A stretch of 64,000 nt of DNA from Poa pratensis (GCA_947311845.1 CAMZMU010000069.1:10481424-10545423); one strand, 5' to 3'; shown: positions 1 to 9,773, counted from the first letter of the stretch. Notes: generated from the sequence alone by a model not told the origin. Numbers and translations: made by a program.

Positions 1-2493
1 GTAGCCTGTTCCTTGGCCTGCGATACAGTGACACCAAGTTCTTTAGCAGCAGCTATGGCTCTGGGGTCCAATAATTCCAGGTCCTTATCCATAGCGACTC
101 TGAAGTCCTTGTCGACATCGGAACACACTATGAGCGGGGGGACCGATTGATTTTTCTGCTGTCCGAGCTGGGCAATTTGTTTCCCGCTTTTTGCACTTCT
201 TCCCTTGTTCTGCTCAGACTGGGCACGTGCTAGCTTAGTAAGTTCACGACCATAGTCAGATGGCAGATTCATCGATATCTGGGATGGCTGCTCAAGGAAG
301 GACTTTCTCCACTTTTTGGTTTTTCATCGTATACCGGCTTCTGCTCGGGCTTTTTTGGTGCAAAAAAAGCCTTATTGTAGGCAGCCACCTCCGCGGCGTT
401 TTCCGCTACAGTCCTGTCATAAGGTCTAATGGGAAGATTCTTATGAGGTGATCGCTTACCCCTCATAGTACGAGCGGTGGGCGGAAACGGCTGACGCGGC
501 GGCGGAGACGGCTGACGCGGCGGCGGAGACGGCTGCGCTGGAGACTGGTGAGGCGGTGAAGAGGACTGTTGCGCTGGAGATGCTGAGGCGGTGAAGAGGA
601 CTGTTGCGCTGGAGACTGGTGAGGAGTCGATGGCCTTGGCTGCCAGTTCGGAAGCACGATGAATTCCTTTGGCCATAGAATGGTCGCTTTCTTGGCTTCT
701 CCAAGTTCAAGCACCTCCCCATCTTCACCTGCAGGGTGTTGCAGCTTCAGCTCCTCATAATCTTTCATCACTTCATCCACCGCGACAACAGCGTAGCCAT
801 TTGGAACCGGAGAGAAATGGTAAGTTGGATTAGGTCCAATTGGTACGACATAGCCGACCGCCACCTTCACGGTTAAGTTAAAAACTTTCACATGCATCTC
901 ACAAGGTGTGCTCTCCGTGATATCATCCACTGGGTAGCGACGAAGTGGAGCCACTGCATCATCATTACCATCCTGGAGCTCCGTGGAAGCCACGCTGCTT
1001 TTCCGATTCGATGGGCCACCGGTACCATCGCATGCAGCTTCTACCATGTGCCGTTGAGATTGGCCGCTAGTACCTTGCTGGCTAAGCACGGCAATTTGTT
1101 CCTTCTGCAGCTTTAATTCTTCTTCTATATTACGCAGCCGGTCTGCAGCAGCGCGTGCTTCCATTGCCTCCTTTCCTTTCTCCTCTGATGGCTTCTATCA
1201 GGAAATTTCTTCCTGTGCTCGGGAATCGCAATTGTCTTGGGCTTGGAGCCAGGTACGCCTCGTAACCGTCCGTCGTGTTCCTTATTCCCAAGGGCGCGTG
1301 TGAGCTCGTCATCCTCTCTATCGGGAATGAACCGTCCCTCTTCAACATCCTTTACTGCATTTCTAATTTCTTGGATGGGTAGTAGGGGATTATCTTTGTG
1401 TCTTCTGTTATATATGCACTTCCCTTCTGCGTCCAACGTGCCCCCATGCCCGTAAAACCAATTTCTTGCCCGTTCGATCCACTTGAGTGGCTCTGGAGTG
1501 ATCCCATTAGCCAGCAGGTCCGCCTCAAGTTTCTCCCACTTAGGCATGCTACCAGCGTAGCCACCAGGCCCCATAGTATGGTGGTACATCTTTAGAGCAG
1601 CATTTGCCGCATTTTTTGCAGACTTTTCCAGAGCTTCCTCTGATTTCTTGTACGCCACAAATTCTTCCCAGTAGTCCTTTATCTTCTCATACCCTTTATC
1701 GAAGTCTGGAGTCTTATTTTTCTTGACAAACAGTTTGTTCAATCTTTTCTTCCAGTTCTTGAATAGCTCGGCCATCTTCTTAAGTGCCCAGTCCTTGACT
1801 TTTTGCTCCATGATTTTCCGGGCAATCTTTTCTGCCTCATCTGGATCCTCCTCATCTGAATCCACCTCTGGCGCCGGCAGGGTGAAATTAACCATGAGCT
1901 TTCTCCAAAGTCTTTCTTTGCCCTCATCGCTGACATATAGCTGTCCTTTCTCGTTTGGCCGATGCCATTCTCGAACGGTGATCGGGATGAAGTCCCTAAC
2001 AAGAACTCCGCATTGCTTTACCATTTTATTTTTAACACCAGGGGGAGCAGTCGGTGTGCCGTCTTCAGCGACTCTTTCGATCGTGTACCTTTCTTGGTCG
2101 CCCAACTTTTTGGCTGGGCCTCGTTTTGTCCTTACAGAAGATTTGCTCGATCCGGAGGGCTAAAAGAAGAAAGAGCGTTAATATATATATAGACATCAGA
2201 GACTTAATTAATACAATCTTCGGCTTCATTAATATATGTATATGCACCTCGCCGGAGTTTGCAACATTTAATGTTCCACCGGAGCCTTCGGCTTCTCCCT
2301 CGTCGGCTTCTCCCTCGCTGACTTCTCCCTCACCCCGGCCGTCGGGTTCTACCTCACCGGAGCCGTCTCTTCGGTTGAGAGACTCATCTCCCTCACCGGA
2401 GTTGTTCAAAAACTCCGTGGTGACATCGACAATATCTTCCGGCCCGCGGATTATATCCTGGAGGATATTTTCCTGATCTTCGTCTCGTTCCAT
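1..2493 (-). pseudogene. CACTA second ORF (plant transposase Ptta/En/Spm-like), decayed and partial
   Basis: The start ATG is at 2493. Exon 1 (2493-2248) encodes an acidic 82-residue leader. A 5' splice site GTGCAT and an acceptor TTTTAG give an intron of 2160-2247, and exon 2 starts at 2159 in frame. Exon 2 (to about 1190) contains the tryptophan- and lysine-rich core (WKKRLNKLF, WEEFVAYKKSEEALEKSAKN, MYHHTMGPGGY) typical of the non-TNP2 protein of CACTA elements. Coding resemblance then changes frame near 1190, again near 600 inside a Ser/Pro/Gln-rich repeat tract, and again near 325. It continues to position 1 with a tail including LPSDYGRELTKLARAQ. With at least three frameshifts it is a pseudogene, or carries assembly indels. 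The family is thought to bind transposon ends or assist TNP2; that is family knowledge, not seen here. Confidence 0.75.
480..640. repeat. Short tandem repeats inside the CACTA second ORF
   Basis: The tract is built from repeats of gctgacgcggcggcggaga and of gctggagactggtgaggcg. It encodes Pro/Ser/Gln-rich repeats and is where the reading frame of the second CACTA ORF is lost, so repeat-length change is a likely cause of one frameshift. Confidence 0.6.
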
Positions 2494-2604
2494 AGTTTCT
2501 GCAAATTAAGAACAATGCACAAAACTTTAGTTGGGTAACTTGTTCCATATGTCAAGATACATCTACAATATCATCTCATTTGCAAGAACAAATTAGAAAC
2601 TTCA

Positions 2605-2705
2605 TATGCTGACGTATCGTAAACCCGTAAACTCGTAAACTCGTATCGTAAACCCGTAAACTCGTATCGTAAACCCGTAAACTCGTATCGTAAACCCGCA
2701 AACAA
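2605..2705. repeat. Short tandem repeat of CGTAAACCCGTAAACT type
   Basis: Direct repeats of tcgtaaacccgtaaac and its shorter variant tcgtaaactcgtaaac, about five to seven copies with small changes. It lies upstream of the second CACTA ORF within the element. Confidence 0.8.
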
Positions 2706-2799
2706 GCTCTATTTCTTAATTGGAGATACTCTAAAATATATAATGCAAACATATTTGAACATTCAAATTTGGATTACAATCTAAATTTGGATTCAAACA

Positions 2800-3215
2800 T
2801 ATTTGTAATTTCCTATACAAAAAAATCCTAACACTAACCTAAAATGCTATTTCCTATACAATAAAATTCTAACACTAACCTAAAATGCTATTTCTACCAA
2901 AAAAATCCTAACACTAACCTAAAATGCTATTTCCTATACAAAACAAAATTTTCCTATACAAAAAAATCCTATACAAAATTTTACTATACACTAACAAAAT
3001 TTTCCTATACACTAACAAAAAATCCTAACACTAACAAAATTTTCCTATACACTAACAAAAAATCCTAACACTAACAAAATTTTCCTATACACTAACAAAA
3101 AATCCTAACACTAACAAAATTTTCCTATACACTAACAAAAAATCCTAACACTAACAAAATTTTCCTATACACTAACAAAAAATCCTAACACTAACATTTC
3201 CTATACAAAAAAAAT
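2800..3215. repeat. AT-rich minisatellite with exact 40-bp period
   Basis: From 3001 to about 3196 there are almost five copies of a 40-base unit starting at 3001, 3041, 3081, 3121 and 3161. Each is made of two related halves, tttcctatacactaacaaaa and aatcctaacactaacaaaat. Irregular versions of the same halves extend left to about 2800. The near-identity of the copies suggests recent expansion. It sits between the second ORF and the 3900-5500 repeat clusters of the CACTA element. Confidence 0.9.
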
Positions 3216-3895
3216 CCTAAAATCCTAAAATTCTAACAATTCTAGAAAAATAGGGATAACTAACATTTTAAATTACTAAGCTAACAAAATTGGCATCAAG
3301 TCATTCGAAGTTCTAGAGCATCCAGGAAATTATTGGATTGGCCCGATGACGTCAAGATGACATCATCAATGGAGCTATGCTCCTGGCCGAACTCGAATTC
3401 GACGAATTCGAACGAATTGAGACAAATTGGAAGGTGCACGAGATAGACCTAGTCTAGGCGAACCAAACGGTGGTGGCGCCGCTCCGGAAAGGTCGCCGGA
3501 GTAGCTCCGGCTACTCACAACCGCGGCGGCCGGAGTTGGCGTTCGGCGAACTTCAACCTCAGCGCAAATTGGACAAAGTGAAGTACATGAGGAGGAGCGT
3601 ATGCTCACCACGAGCACGGCGGAGGCGAGTGCGGTGGACGGCGGAGCGTTGGCGGCGAGTCCCCCGACGTGCACGGGCGCGTGTGGATGCCGGCGTACGT
3701 GCGGCCGGGCTCCTCTCCCTCTCTGCAGCACGGGCGGCGCGGCGTGGGCGTCGAGGGCACCGGCGTCGAGGGAGCGTCGAGGGGCGAGGTCGGGCAGCCT
3801 GATGGCGTAGTGTCGCTCCGCGTCGCCTCCGGTCTTTCTTCGTCAGTTTTGCGTGAATGAGGAAGAAGAAGGGGCCGGGGCAGAGTTATAGAAGG
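3216..3895. other. GC-rich CACTA interior without a convincing gene
   Basis: The stretch changes from AT-rich to strongly GC-rich near 3460. Long open frames exist on both strands but read as low-complexity Arg/Pro/Ser and overlap each other, so I do not call a gene. Just to the right, at about 3885-3895, a TATA-like TTCTATAACT on the minus strand precedes the GC-rich part, the same arrangement (repeat cluster, TATA, GC-rich start) seen at 5040 and 9500. Confidence 0.4.
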
Positions 3896-4056
3896 GGTCA
3901 TTGGTCCCGGTTGCTCGCAAGAACCGGGACCAATGCCTCTTTGGTCCCGGTTCTTGCCAGAAACCGGGACCAATGAGTGGGCAGTTAATGCCAGATCAAG
4001 CGCGGGATCCACGGACTCATTGGTCCCGGTTCTTGGTAGAAACCGGGACCAAAGAG
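3896..4056. repeat. Internal cluster of CACTA subterminal inverted repeats
   Basis: Several inverted pairs of the unit TTGGTCCCGGTT and AACCGGGACCAA occur here (about 3900-3933, 3941-3974, 4019-4052). They match the motif found at the true right terminus (9523-9720). Such repeats are the usual transposase-binding sites of CACTA elements; their presence here, far from the end, is unusual. Confidence 0.8.
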
Positions 4057-4486
4057 TCATTTTTCAAAATTATTTCGAACTTTTCAGTTCTGAAATTTTG
4101 TTCCCGCCTTTTTTTTTTCTTATTTAGGTGTTTGGATATGAATTTCAAATGGTTTTGAATCTGAAAAAACTTTCAACATGAAAAGTTATTAAATTTGAAT
4201 AAATAATCCAAAACCATTTTCTGTTTTCTAAAATAATTATTCTAACTATACAAACTATTAACCATTTTGCATTTTCAATTAAAAATGCATTAACTTTATT
4301 GCATATTTTGAATTGACAAAACTCACAATGCATTAATTCATTTATCTTAATGCATTACATAAAAGGTTTAATACATTATTACACATGATACAACGTCTCA
4401 CAAGCGCTTGAAAGAAACACACCCCTGATCCAACATCACCAACATTATTCTACATAAACGGACTTGCTGGCTCGAAGGCCGTAGGA

Positions 4487-4978
4487 TTAGGGGGAACGGC
4501 GGGAGGAGCCAGCCCCGTGGGCGGCCGCCCGGTTCTCGCGCGCACGTTTGCGGCGGAGGGCAAGATCCATGGAGGATGAGTCTTTCAGCGCCCAATCCAG
4601 ATCGGAAGCCTCCTTCGCCTTGAGCTGGTAGGAAGTCTTGGCTCGCTGGACAGGGTAGTCGCGGACAGACTGGAAGGAGGCTTCCATGGCCTCCTGTATC
4701 TGCAACCCACAACCTTCTTCCCCGTCGTCGCTCCAGTCGAAGTCGTCGTCCTCCTCCTCCTCCGCGGGAGGAGCGGCGGCGCCTGGTGGAGGTGCAGCGG
4801 CGCCAGGTGGAGGTGCGGCGGCACCTGGTGGAGCAGGAGGCCGGTAGCTGGGCATTCCTCTCCACGCCGGGCTCGTGGGCATACGGCGGGATAGACTCCC
4901 GCGGTTGCGCCCAAGCGCGCTCTGCCGAGCACGCTCGACCTCGTCCAGAAGGCGCTGCGGCGGGCGTGGCGGATCCAT
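4487..4978 (-). CDS. Hypothetical acidic protein encoded inside the CACTA element
   Basis: An ATG at 4978 opens 163 codons. The protein has a basic N-terminus, a tandem Pro/Gly/Ala repeat (PPGAA units, about residues 48-72), a run of Glu/Asp ending in DFDWSDDGEE, then a helical Ala/Lys-rich part (QIQEAMEASF, DLDWALKDSS) and a basic tail RRKRAREN that could serve as a nuclear localisation signal. I do not recognise a family. A minus-facing TATA box (about 5040-5049) lies 60 bases before the ATG. The ORF is bracketed by repeat clusters: a sequence at 4394-4440 is repeated inverted at 5180-5235. It is probably an accessory protein of the transposon or a captured fragment. Expression is not shown. 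Confidence 0.5.
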   Translation of the reverse strand: MDPPRPPQRLLDEVERARQSALGRNRGSLSRRMPTSPAWRGMPSYRPPAPPGAAAPPPGAAAPPPGAAAPPAEEEEDDDFDWSDDGEEGCGLQIQEAMEASFQSVRDYPVQRAKTSYQLKAKEASDLDWALKDSSSMDLALRRKRARENRAAAHGAGSSRRSP

Positions 4979-5037
4979 CTCGTGGAGACGATGCGTTCGT
5001 GGCTAGGAATGGTGGATTAGGGTTTACCCCGTCGGCG

Positions 5038-5050
5038 ACAATATATAAAG
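5038..5050 (-). promoter_or_regulatory. TATA box for the 163-residue accessory ORF
   Basis: On the minus strand the sequence reads CTTTATATATTG about 60 bases upstream of the ATG at 4978, directly after a cluster of inverted repeats. The spacing suits a short 5' leader. Confidence 0.5.
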
Positions 5051-5132
5051 ACCTCCAGGGCAGCGCTGGGGGAGGACACGTGCCCAGGGAAGCGCTGGGG
5101 GAGGACACGTGTCGTGACCGCAAAGCCCGTCT

Positions 5133-5472
5133 TTAGTCCCGGTTGGTGTTACCAACCGGGACTAAAGAAGCACACAGATCGTGTGTTTCTTTCAATCGCT
5201 TGTGAGCCGTTGGATCAGGGGTGTGTTTCTTTTGAGGGATTGTGAGCTGTTGGATCAGCAGTATCACGACCACTTCGTGAGCCACATGACCCGGTTGGTG
5301 TTACCAACCGGGACTAAAGAAGCACACGGATCGTGTGTTTCTTTCAAGCGCTTGTGAGACGTTGGATCAGGGGTGTGTTTCTTTTGAGGGATTGTGAGCT
5401 GTTGGATCAGCAGTATCACGACCACTTCGTGAGCCACATGACCCGGTTGGTGTTACCAACCGGGACTAAAGA
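5133..5472. repeat. 152-bp tandem repeat carrying TTTAGTCCCGGTTGG hairpins
   Basis: The palindrome CCCGGTTGG..CCAACCGGG followed by GACTAAAG starts at 5138, 5290 and 5442, an exact period of 152 bases. Each unit also holds a GTGTGTTTCTTTC segment and GTTGGATCAG. There are two full copies and one partial. The part ttcaagcgcttgtgagacg is present in inverted orientation at 4397-4420, so this cluster and the region left of the accessory ORF form distant inverted repeats. Confidence 0.9.
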
Positions 5473-5483
5473 AGCACACGTAC

Positions 5484-5500
5484 CCTATATATAGCCGCCC
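5484..5500 (+). promoter_or_regulatory. TATA-box-like sequence, plus-facing
   Basis: CCCTATATATAGCC on the plus strand follows the 152-bp repeat cluster. The following 100 bases (ACTCACTCACACAAAACATTCC) resemble a plant 5' leader, but no convincing ORF follows; instead a hairpin lies at 5571-5637. It may drive a non-coding transcript through that hairpin. Confidence 0.35.
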
Positions 5501-5570
5501 TCCTCAGACAAGTTACTCACTCACACAAAACATTCCAGCGTCACTCGGAGAGGCATCTTTGGGCAACCAG

Positions 5571-5671
5571 CGGCAAGACGTCTCTGATGACCTGCGACCG
5601 TTCCAAACGGTTGCAGATCATCAGAGACGTCTTGCCGGACGGTTGTAGATCATCAGAGACGTCTTACCGCT
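5571..5671. repeat. 32-bp near-perfect hairpin plus a third direct copy
   Basis: Arms 5571-5602 and 5606-5637 are reverse complements with two mismatches and a 3-base loop. A third, slightly diverged copy of the right arm follows at about 5639-5671. The arm core is AGACGTCTCTGATGA. It is not one of the GGTCCCGG subterminal repeats. Confidence 0.85.
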
Positions 5672-5886
5672 GCTTGGATCGAAGTGGCGCTCAAACTCAC
5701 GAGCCACCGTCGGGCTGTATGCAGGGGGAACTGTGTTTGGACGGGAGGTGTGGGAGCCGACAACCACCTACCACGCGTGTTTCACCACATAAAGGTTTAA
5801 TACATTACTACACATCACATAAAGGTTTAATACATTACATTGATTTACATAAAAGCCATGAACCCTTCTTCGCGTATGTCCCTGGC

Positions 5887-8800
5887 CTATGATCGCTTCA
5901 GCCGTAACCATGGAGCATCTTCATTATTTAACGGGATGCTTGGGTCAGTTCTCACTGTGAAGGGCGGAATTTCATCAAACTTATCATAATCTGCTGACAT
6001 GTCTGTCTTGTCCTCGACTCCCACGATGTTTCTTTTCCCTGAAAGAACTACGTGACGCTTTGGCTCATCGTCTGATGTATTCGTTTGCTTGTTTTTTCTT
6101 TTTTTCGGTCTGGAGGACATGTCCTTCACATAGAAAACCTGAGCCACATCATTGGCTAGGACGAATGGTTCGTTCTTGTAACAACCAAGATTCTTGAGAT
6201 CCACTGTTGTCATCCCGTACAGCTGGTCTACCTTTATCCCTTCTCCATTCATGTTGACCCAACTGCACCGAAACAAAGGGACCTTAAAAGTAGGTCCATA
6301 GTCAAGTTCCCATATCTCCTCTATGCGACCATAGTATGTGTCCTTTTGCCCATCGTCGTTTGTTGCATCAAAGCGGACACCACTGTTCTGGTTGGTGCTC
6401 TTTTTATCTTGGGCGATCGTGTAAAATGTATTCCCATTTATCTCGTACCCTTGGAAATTCAATACAGTCGAAGATGGTGACGCGGCCAACAAGTAGAGCT
6501 GTTCTCCGACAGTGGTGTCATTCATGAGCTGTAATCGCAACCAACTGCCGAAGGTCTCCATGTGTTTTTCTTTAATCCAGGAGTCATCCTTCCCCGGGTT
6601 CTTGGAGCGTACATAATTCTTGTGTTCCTCGATATACGGAGCCACGAAGGTGGAACTTTGTAGAACTGTGTAGTGTGCTTGAGTTAAAGAATGCCCGTCC
6701 CTACATATCAGTGCTTTCTTTCCTAGCGTGCCTTTTCCACTCAGTCTCCCCTCATGCCGCGATTCAGGAACACCAATCGGCTTAAGGTCAGGAATAAAGT
6801 CAACACAGAACTCAATGACCTCTTCTGTTCCATAGCCCCTTGAGATGCTTCCTTCTGGCCTAGCACGGTTATGAACATATTTCTTCAAGACTCCCATGAA
6901 CCTCTCGAAGGGGAACATATTGTGTAGAAATACAGGACCGAGAATGGCAATCTCGTCGCGTAGGTGAACCAGGAGATGCGTCATAATATTGAAGAATGAT
7001 GGGGGGAACACCAACTCGAAGCTGACAAGACATTGGACCACAGCCTTCTGTAAACTTGGTAGAGTTACTGGATCGATGACCTTCTGAGATATTGCATTGA
7101 GGAATGCACATAGCTTCACAATGGGTACTCGAACATTTTCCGGTAGAAGCCCCCTCAATGCAACCGGAAGCAACTGCGTCATAATCACGTGGCAATCATG
7201 AGACTTCAGGTTCTGGAATTTTTTCTTTGCCATATTTATTATTCCCTTTATATTTGACGAGAAGCCAGCCGGGACCTTGATACTGCTCAGGCATTCAAAA
7301 AAGATTTCCTTCTCTGCTTTGGTAAGAGCGTATCTGCTTAAGTATTGACGCCCTTTATCCGTCTGCTTGTTGTATGGGTCTTTCATACGTTGCTGGTCTG
7401 CCCGTGCTTCCGGTGTATCTTTTGTCTTCCCATACACGCCCAGGAAGCCTAGCAGGTTCACGCAAAGATTCTTCGTCACGTGCATCACGTCGATTGAAGA
7501 CCGGACCTCTAGGACTTTCCAATAGGGTAGCTCCCAGAATATAGAGCACTTCTTCCATATGGGTACGTGGTTGTCAGCGTCATTCGGAACAGATAGACTG
7601 CCAGGACCCTTTCCAAAGATTACTTCTAAATCCTTGACCATGTCATATATAACATCACCATCAGGGAGGTTAGGCTTCTTCCGGCGATCTGCCTCACCGT
7701 TGAAATGCTTGCCGGGCTTTCTTACGGCATGACCGTTCGGAAGAAATCGACGATGCCCCAGGTACACATTCTTGTTTCCCAAATGTATACTTTCAGTCTT
7801 ATCTAAACAGTGCGTGCATGCATTGTATCCCTTGTTTGACTGTCCTGAAATGTTACTAAGAGCAGGCCAATCATTGATGGTTACGAACAGCAACGCTCGT
7901 AGGTCAAATTCCTGTTGTTTGTGCTCATCCCACACACGTACACCTGGTTCGGACCACAACTGCAAAAGTTCATCAACTAATGGCCGTAGGTACACATCAA
8001 TGTCGTTGCCGGGTTGCTTCGGGCCTTGGATGAGCACTGGCATCATAATGAACTTCCGCTTCATGCACAACCAAGGAGGAAGGTTGTAGATACATAGAGT
8101 CACGGGCCAAGTGCTATGACTGGAGCTCTGCTCCCCAAAAGGATTAAAGCCATCTGTACTTAGACCAAATCTTAAGTTCCTTGCGTCATCTGAAAATGTC
8201 GGGAACTCTCTGTCGATTTTTCTCCACTGGGACCCATCGGCGGGGTGTCTCAACTTCCCGTCTTTCTTACGCTCTTCTTTGTGCCATCGCAACAACCTGG
8301 CATGCTCTTTGTTTCTGAACAGACGTTTCAACCGTGGTATTATAGGAGCATACCACATCACCTTAGCAGGAACCCTCTTCCGGGGGGGCTCGTCATCGCC
8401 CTCAACATCACCAGGGTCATCTTGTCTTATCTTGTACCGCAGTGCATTGCATACCGGGCATTTATCCATGTTCTCGTACTCACCGCGGTACAGGATGCAG
8501 TCATTAATGCATGCATGTATCTTCTGCACATCTAATCCTAGAGGGCAGATAGTCTTCTTTGCTTCGTATGTAGTCTCGGGCAATTCGTTATCCTTTGGAA
8601 GCTTCGGCTTCATTATTTTCAGTAACTTCTCAAATCCCTTGTCAGAACAACCAGTCTCTGCCTTCCATTTCAGCAGTTCCAGTGTGGTACCGAGCTTTGT
8701 GCTGCCATCTTCGCAGTTTGGGTACAGCAACTTTTTGTGATCCTCAAGCATGGCCTCCAACTTTAGCTTCTCCTTTTCTGTATCGCATTCTCGCTTTGCA

Positions 8801-9204
8801 TCAGAAATGACCCCACCAAGACCATCAGCGGGCTCATCTGATGCCCGATGTTCACCTCTTTCTTCTTCAACGTCTTCCATAACAGTATCACCGCATTCCT
8901 CAGGGAACATAGGATAGTTGTCATCATCCTCCTCTTCTTCATTGTCTTCCATCGTAACCCCTCTTTCTCCGTGCTTGGTCCAACAATTATAGCTGGGCAT
9001 GAAACCTTTCCGAATCACGTGGTCTTGAATGGTTCTCGGGTCAGGGTACTCCCTGACGTTCCGACACTTCTCACATGGACAAGGCATAAAATTATTCACT
9101 TTGTTTGCCTCAGCCACATCGAGAAATTTATGCAGGCCTGCAATAAACTCGGAACTGCGTCGTTCGCCGTACATCCATCGCATCCGTGCATCCATCTGCA
9201 TCAT
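5887..9204 (-). CDS. TNP2-type CACTA transposase
   Basis: An uninterrupted frame of about 1,105 residues starts at the first ATG (9204); the frame is open a little further upstream but without an ATG. In order: an N-terminal transposase-associated domain (RWMYGERRSSEFIAGLHKF, then CPCEKCRN cysteines), an acidic linker, a zinc-ribbon-like CPVCNALRY, the central Transposase_21-type domain (TINDWPALSNISGQ followed by CTHCLD, HVPIWKKCSIFWELPYW, DVMHVTKNLCVNLLGFLG), a DUF4218-like block (HLLVHLRDEIAILGPV, FERFMGVLKKYVHNRARPEG) and a DUF4216-like block (YYGRIEEIWELDYG, PLFRCSWV). The enzyme cuts at the CACTA ends. Intactness suggests the element was recently active. A minus-facing TATA (about 9500) lies 300 bases upstream. 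Confidence 0.93.
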   Translation of the reverse strand: MMQMDARMRWMYGERRSSEFIAGLHKFLDVAEANKVNNFMPCPCEKCRNVREYPDPRTIQDHVIRKGFMPSYNCWTKHGERGVTMEDNEEEEDDDNYPMFPEECGDTVMEDVEEERGEHRASDEPADGLGGVISDAKRECDTEKEKLKLEAMLEDHKKLLYPNCEDGSTKLGTTLELLKWKAETGCSDKGFEKLLKIMKPKLPKDNELPETTYEAKKTICPLGLDVQKIHACINDCILYRGEYENMDKCPVCNALRYKIRQDDPGDVEGDDEPPRKRVPAKVMWYAPIIPRLKRLFRNKEHARLLRWHKEERKKDGKLRHPADGSQWRKIDREFPTFSDDARNLRFGLSTDGFNPFGEQSSSHSTWPVTLCIYNLPPWLCMKRKFIMMPVLIQGPKQPGNDIDVYLRPLVDELLQLWSEPGVRVWDEHKQQEFDLRALLFVTINDWPALSNISGQSNKGYNACTHCLDKTESIHLGNKNVYLGHRRFLPNGHAVRKPGKHFNGEADRRKKPNLPDGDVIYDMVKDLEVIFGKGPGSLSVPNDADNHVPIWKKCSIFWELPYWKVLEVRSSIDVMHVTKNLCVNLLGFLGVYGKTKDTPEARADQQRMKDPYNKQTDKGRQYLSRYALTKAEKEIFFECLSSIKVPAGFSSNIKGIINMAKKKFQNLKSHDCHVIMTQLLPVALRGLLPENVRVPIVKLCAFLNAISQKVIDPVTLPSLQKAVVQCLVSFELVFPPSFFNIMTHLLVHLRDEIAILGPVFLHNMFPFERFMGVLKKYVHNRARPEGSISRGYGTEEVIEFCVDFIPDLKPIGVPESRHEGRLSGKGTLGKKALICRDGHSLTQAHYTVLQSSTFVAPYIEEHKNYVRSKNPGKDDSWIKEKHMETFGSWLRLQLMNDTTVGEQLYLLAASPSSTVLNFQGYEINGNTFYTIAQDKKSTNQNSGVRFDATNDDGQKDTYYGRIEEIWELDYGPTFKVPLFRCSWVNMNGEGIKVDQLYGMTTVDLKNLGCYKNEPFVLANDVAQVFYVKDMSSRPKKRKNKQTNTSDDEPKRHVVLSGKRNIVGVEDKTDMSADYDKFDEIPPFTVRTDPSIPLNNEDAPWLRLKRS

Positions 9205-9231
9205 ATATATAATTAAGTTTATCAAATACCA

Positions 9232-9400
9232 TTACAATAACATCTTGAATAGTGAAATGACCACGGTGCGGGTCGGGCATAGTTGCTAACCACGGTGCGG
9301 GTCGGGAATAGAGAAATTTATGCAGGCCTGCAATATTTCTGTATCAATTACAGATGAAAAGGATATAGTTGCTAACCTCGGTGCGGGTCGGGCATTTCAT
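9232..9400. repeat. Direct repeats in the CACTA 5' leader
   Basis: Three copies of CCACGGTGCGGGTCGGG(C/A)AT begin at about 9261, 9292 and 9377 (the last with CCTCGG). In addition AGAAATTTATGCAGGCCTGCAAT, part of the transposase coding region at 9121-9143, is repeated at 9311-9333. A local duplication has therefore copied coding sequence into the leader. Confidence 0.85.
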
Positions 9401-9497
9401 CGAACACATCTTGTGCGTGGCAAAGAGAAAAAAAACTAGCACCTCCACTTCCCACCAATCCAGGAAAAAAAAACAGAGGAGAGGGGGGGTGGGGGCA

Positions 9498-9508
9498 ACA
9501 ATATATAG
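9498..9508 (-). promoter_or_regulatory. TATA box for the TNP2 gene
   Basis: The minus strand reads CCTATATATTG here, between the subterminal repeat array and the transposase start at 9204. A leader of roughly 260 bases is implied. Confidence 0.5.
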
Positions 9509-9519
9509 GCAGGGGAGGG

Positions 9520-9770
9520 GTATTGGTCCCGGTTCTTGGCACGAACCGGGACCAAAGCTCCGCGGCATGTCACGTGGTCCGGCTCTGGAGCTTTGGTCCC
9601 GGTTCTTGGCATGAACCGGGACCAATGCCCCCAACCGAACCGGGACCAATGCCCCACGGGGCCCTGGCAGCTCGAACCGGGACCAGTGCCAGGCACTGGT
9701 CCCGGTTTTTGCCTGAACCGGGGCTAATGGCAAACAGTACTCCGGACGAAAAGTCCTTTTTCTACTAGTG
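9520..9770. repeat. CACTA subterminal inverted repeat array and terminus
   Basis: Inverted units of GGTCCCGGTT and AACCGGGACC occur at about 9526-9554, 9595-9626, 9640-9650, 9674-9690 and 9697-9722, ending with CTACTAGTG at 9762-9770. This is the presumed transposase-binding array. Confidence 0.9.
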
Positions 9771-9773
9771 TTA

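Larger units (their letters stand above)
1..9770 (-). mobile_element. CACTA (En/Spm-class) transposon, left end outside window
   Basis: The right terminus is exact: the plus strand ends in CTACTAGTG at 9770, so the minus strand begins CACTAGTAG, the hallmark CACTA end, and a possible TTA target duplication follows at 9771-9773. Inside lie subterminal inverted repeats built on GGTCCCGGTT/AACCGGGACC (9523-9720), an intact TNP2-type transposase, further repeat clusters at 3900-4050 and 5137-5470, a small accessory ORF and a second, decayed transposon ORF that runs off the left edge. All ORFs share the minus strand, consistent with one element of more than 9.7 kb (TNP2 first, second ORF after). 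The left CACTA end is not in the window. The internal repeat clusters could mean nested or rearranged copies. Confidence 0.85.

Noticed and set aside
2605..2705. Regular short repeats considered as a CRISPR-like array
   Set aside because: No unique spacers, no cas genes, eukaryotic transposon context; simple tandem repeat.
3605..4060. Minus-strand frame across the CACTA repeats
   Set aside because: Its N-terminal part is translated inverted repeat (VPVSGKNRDQ-like) and the rest is Pro/Thr/Arg low complexity.
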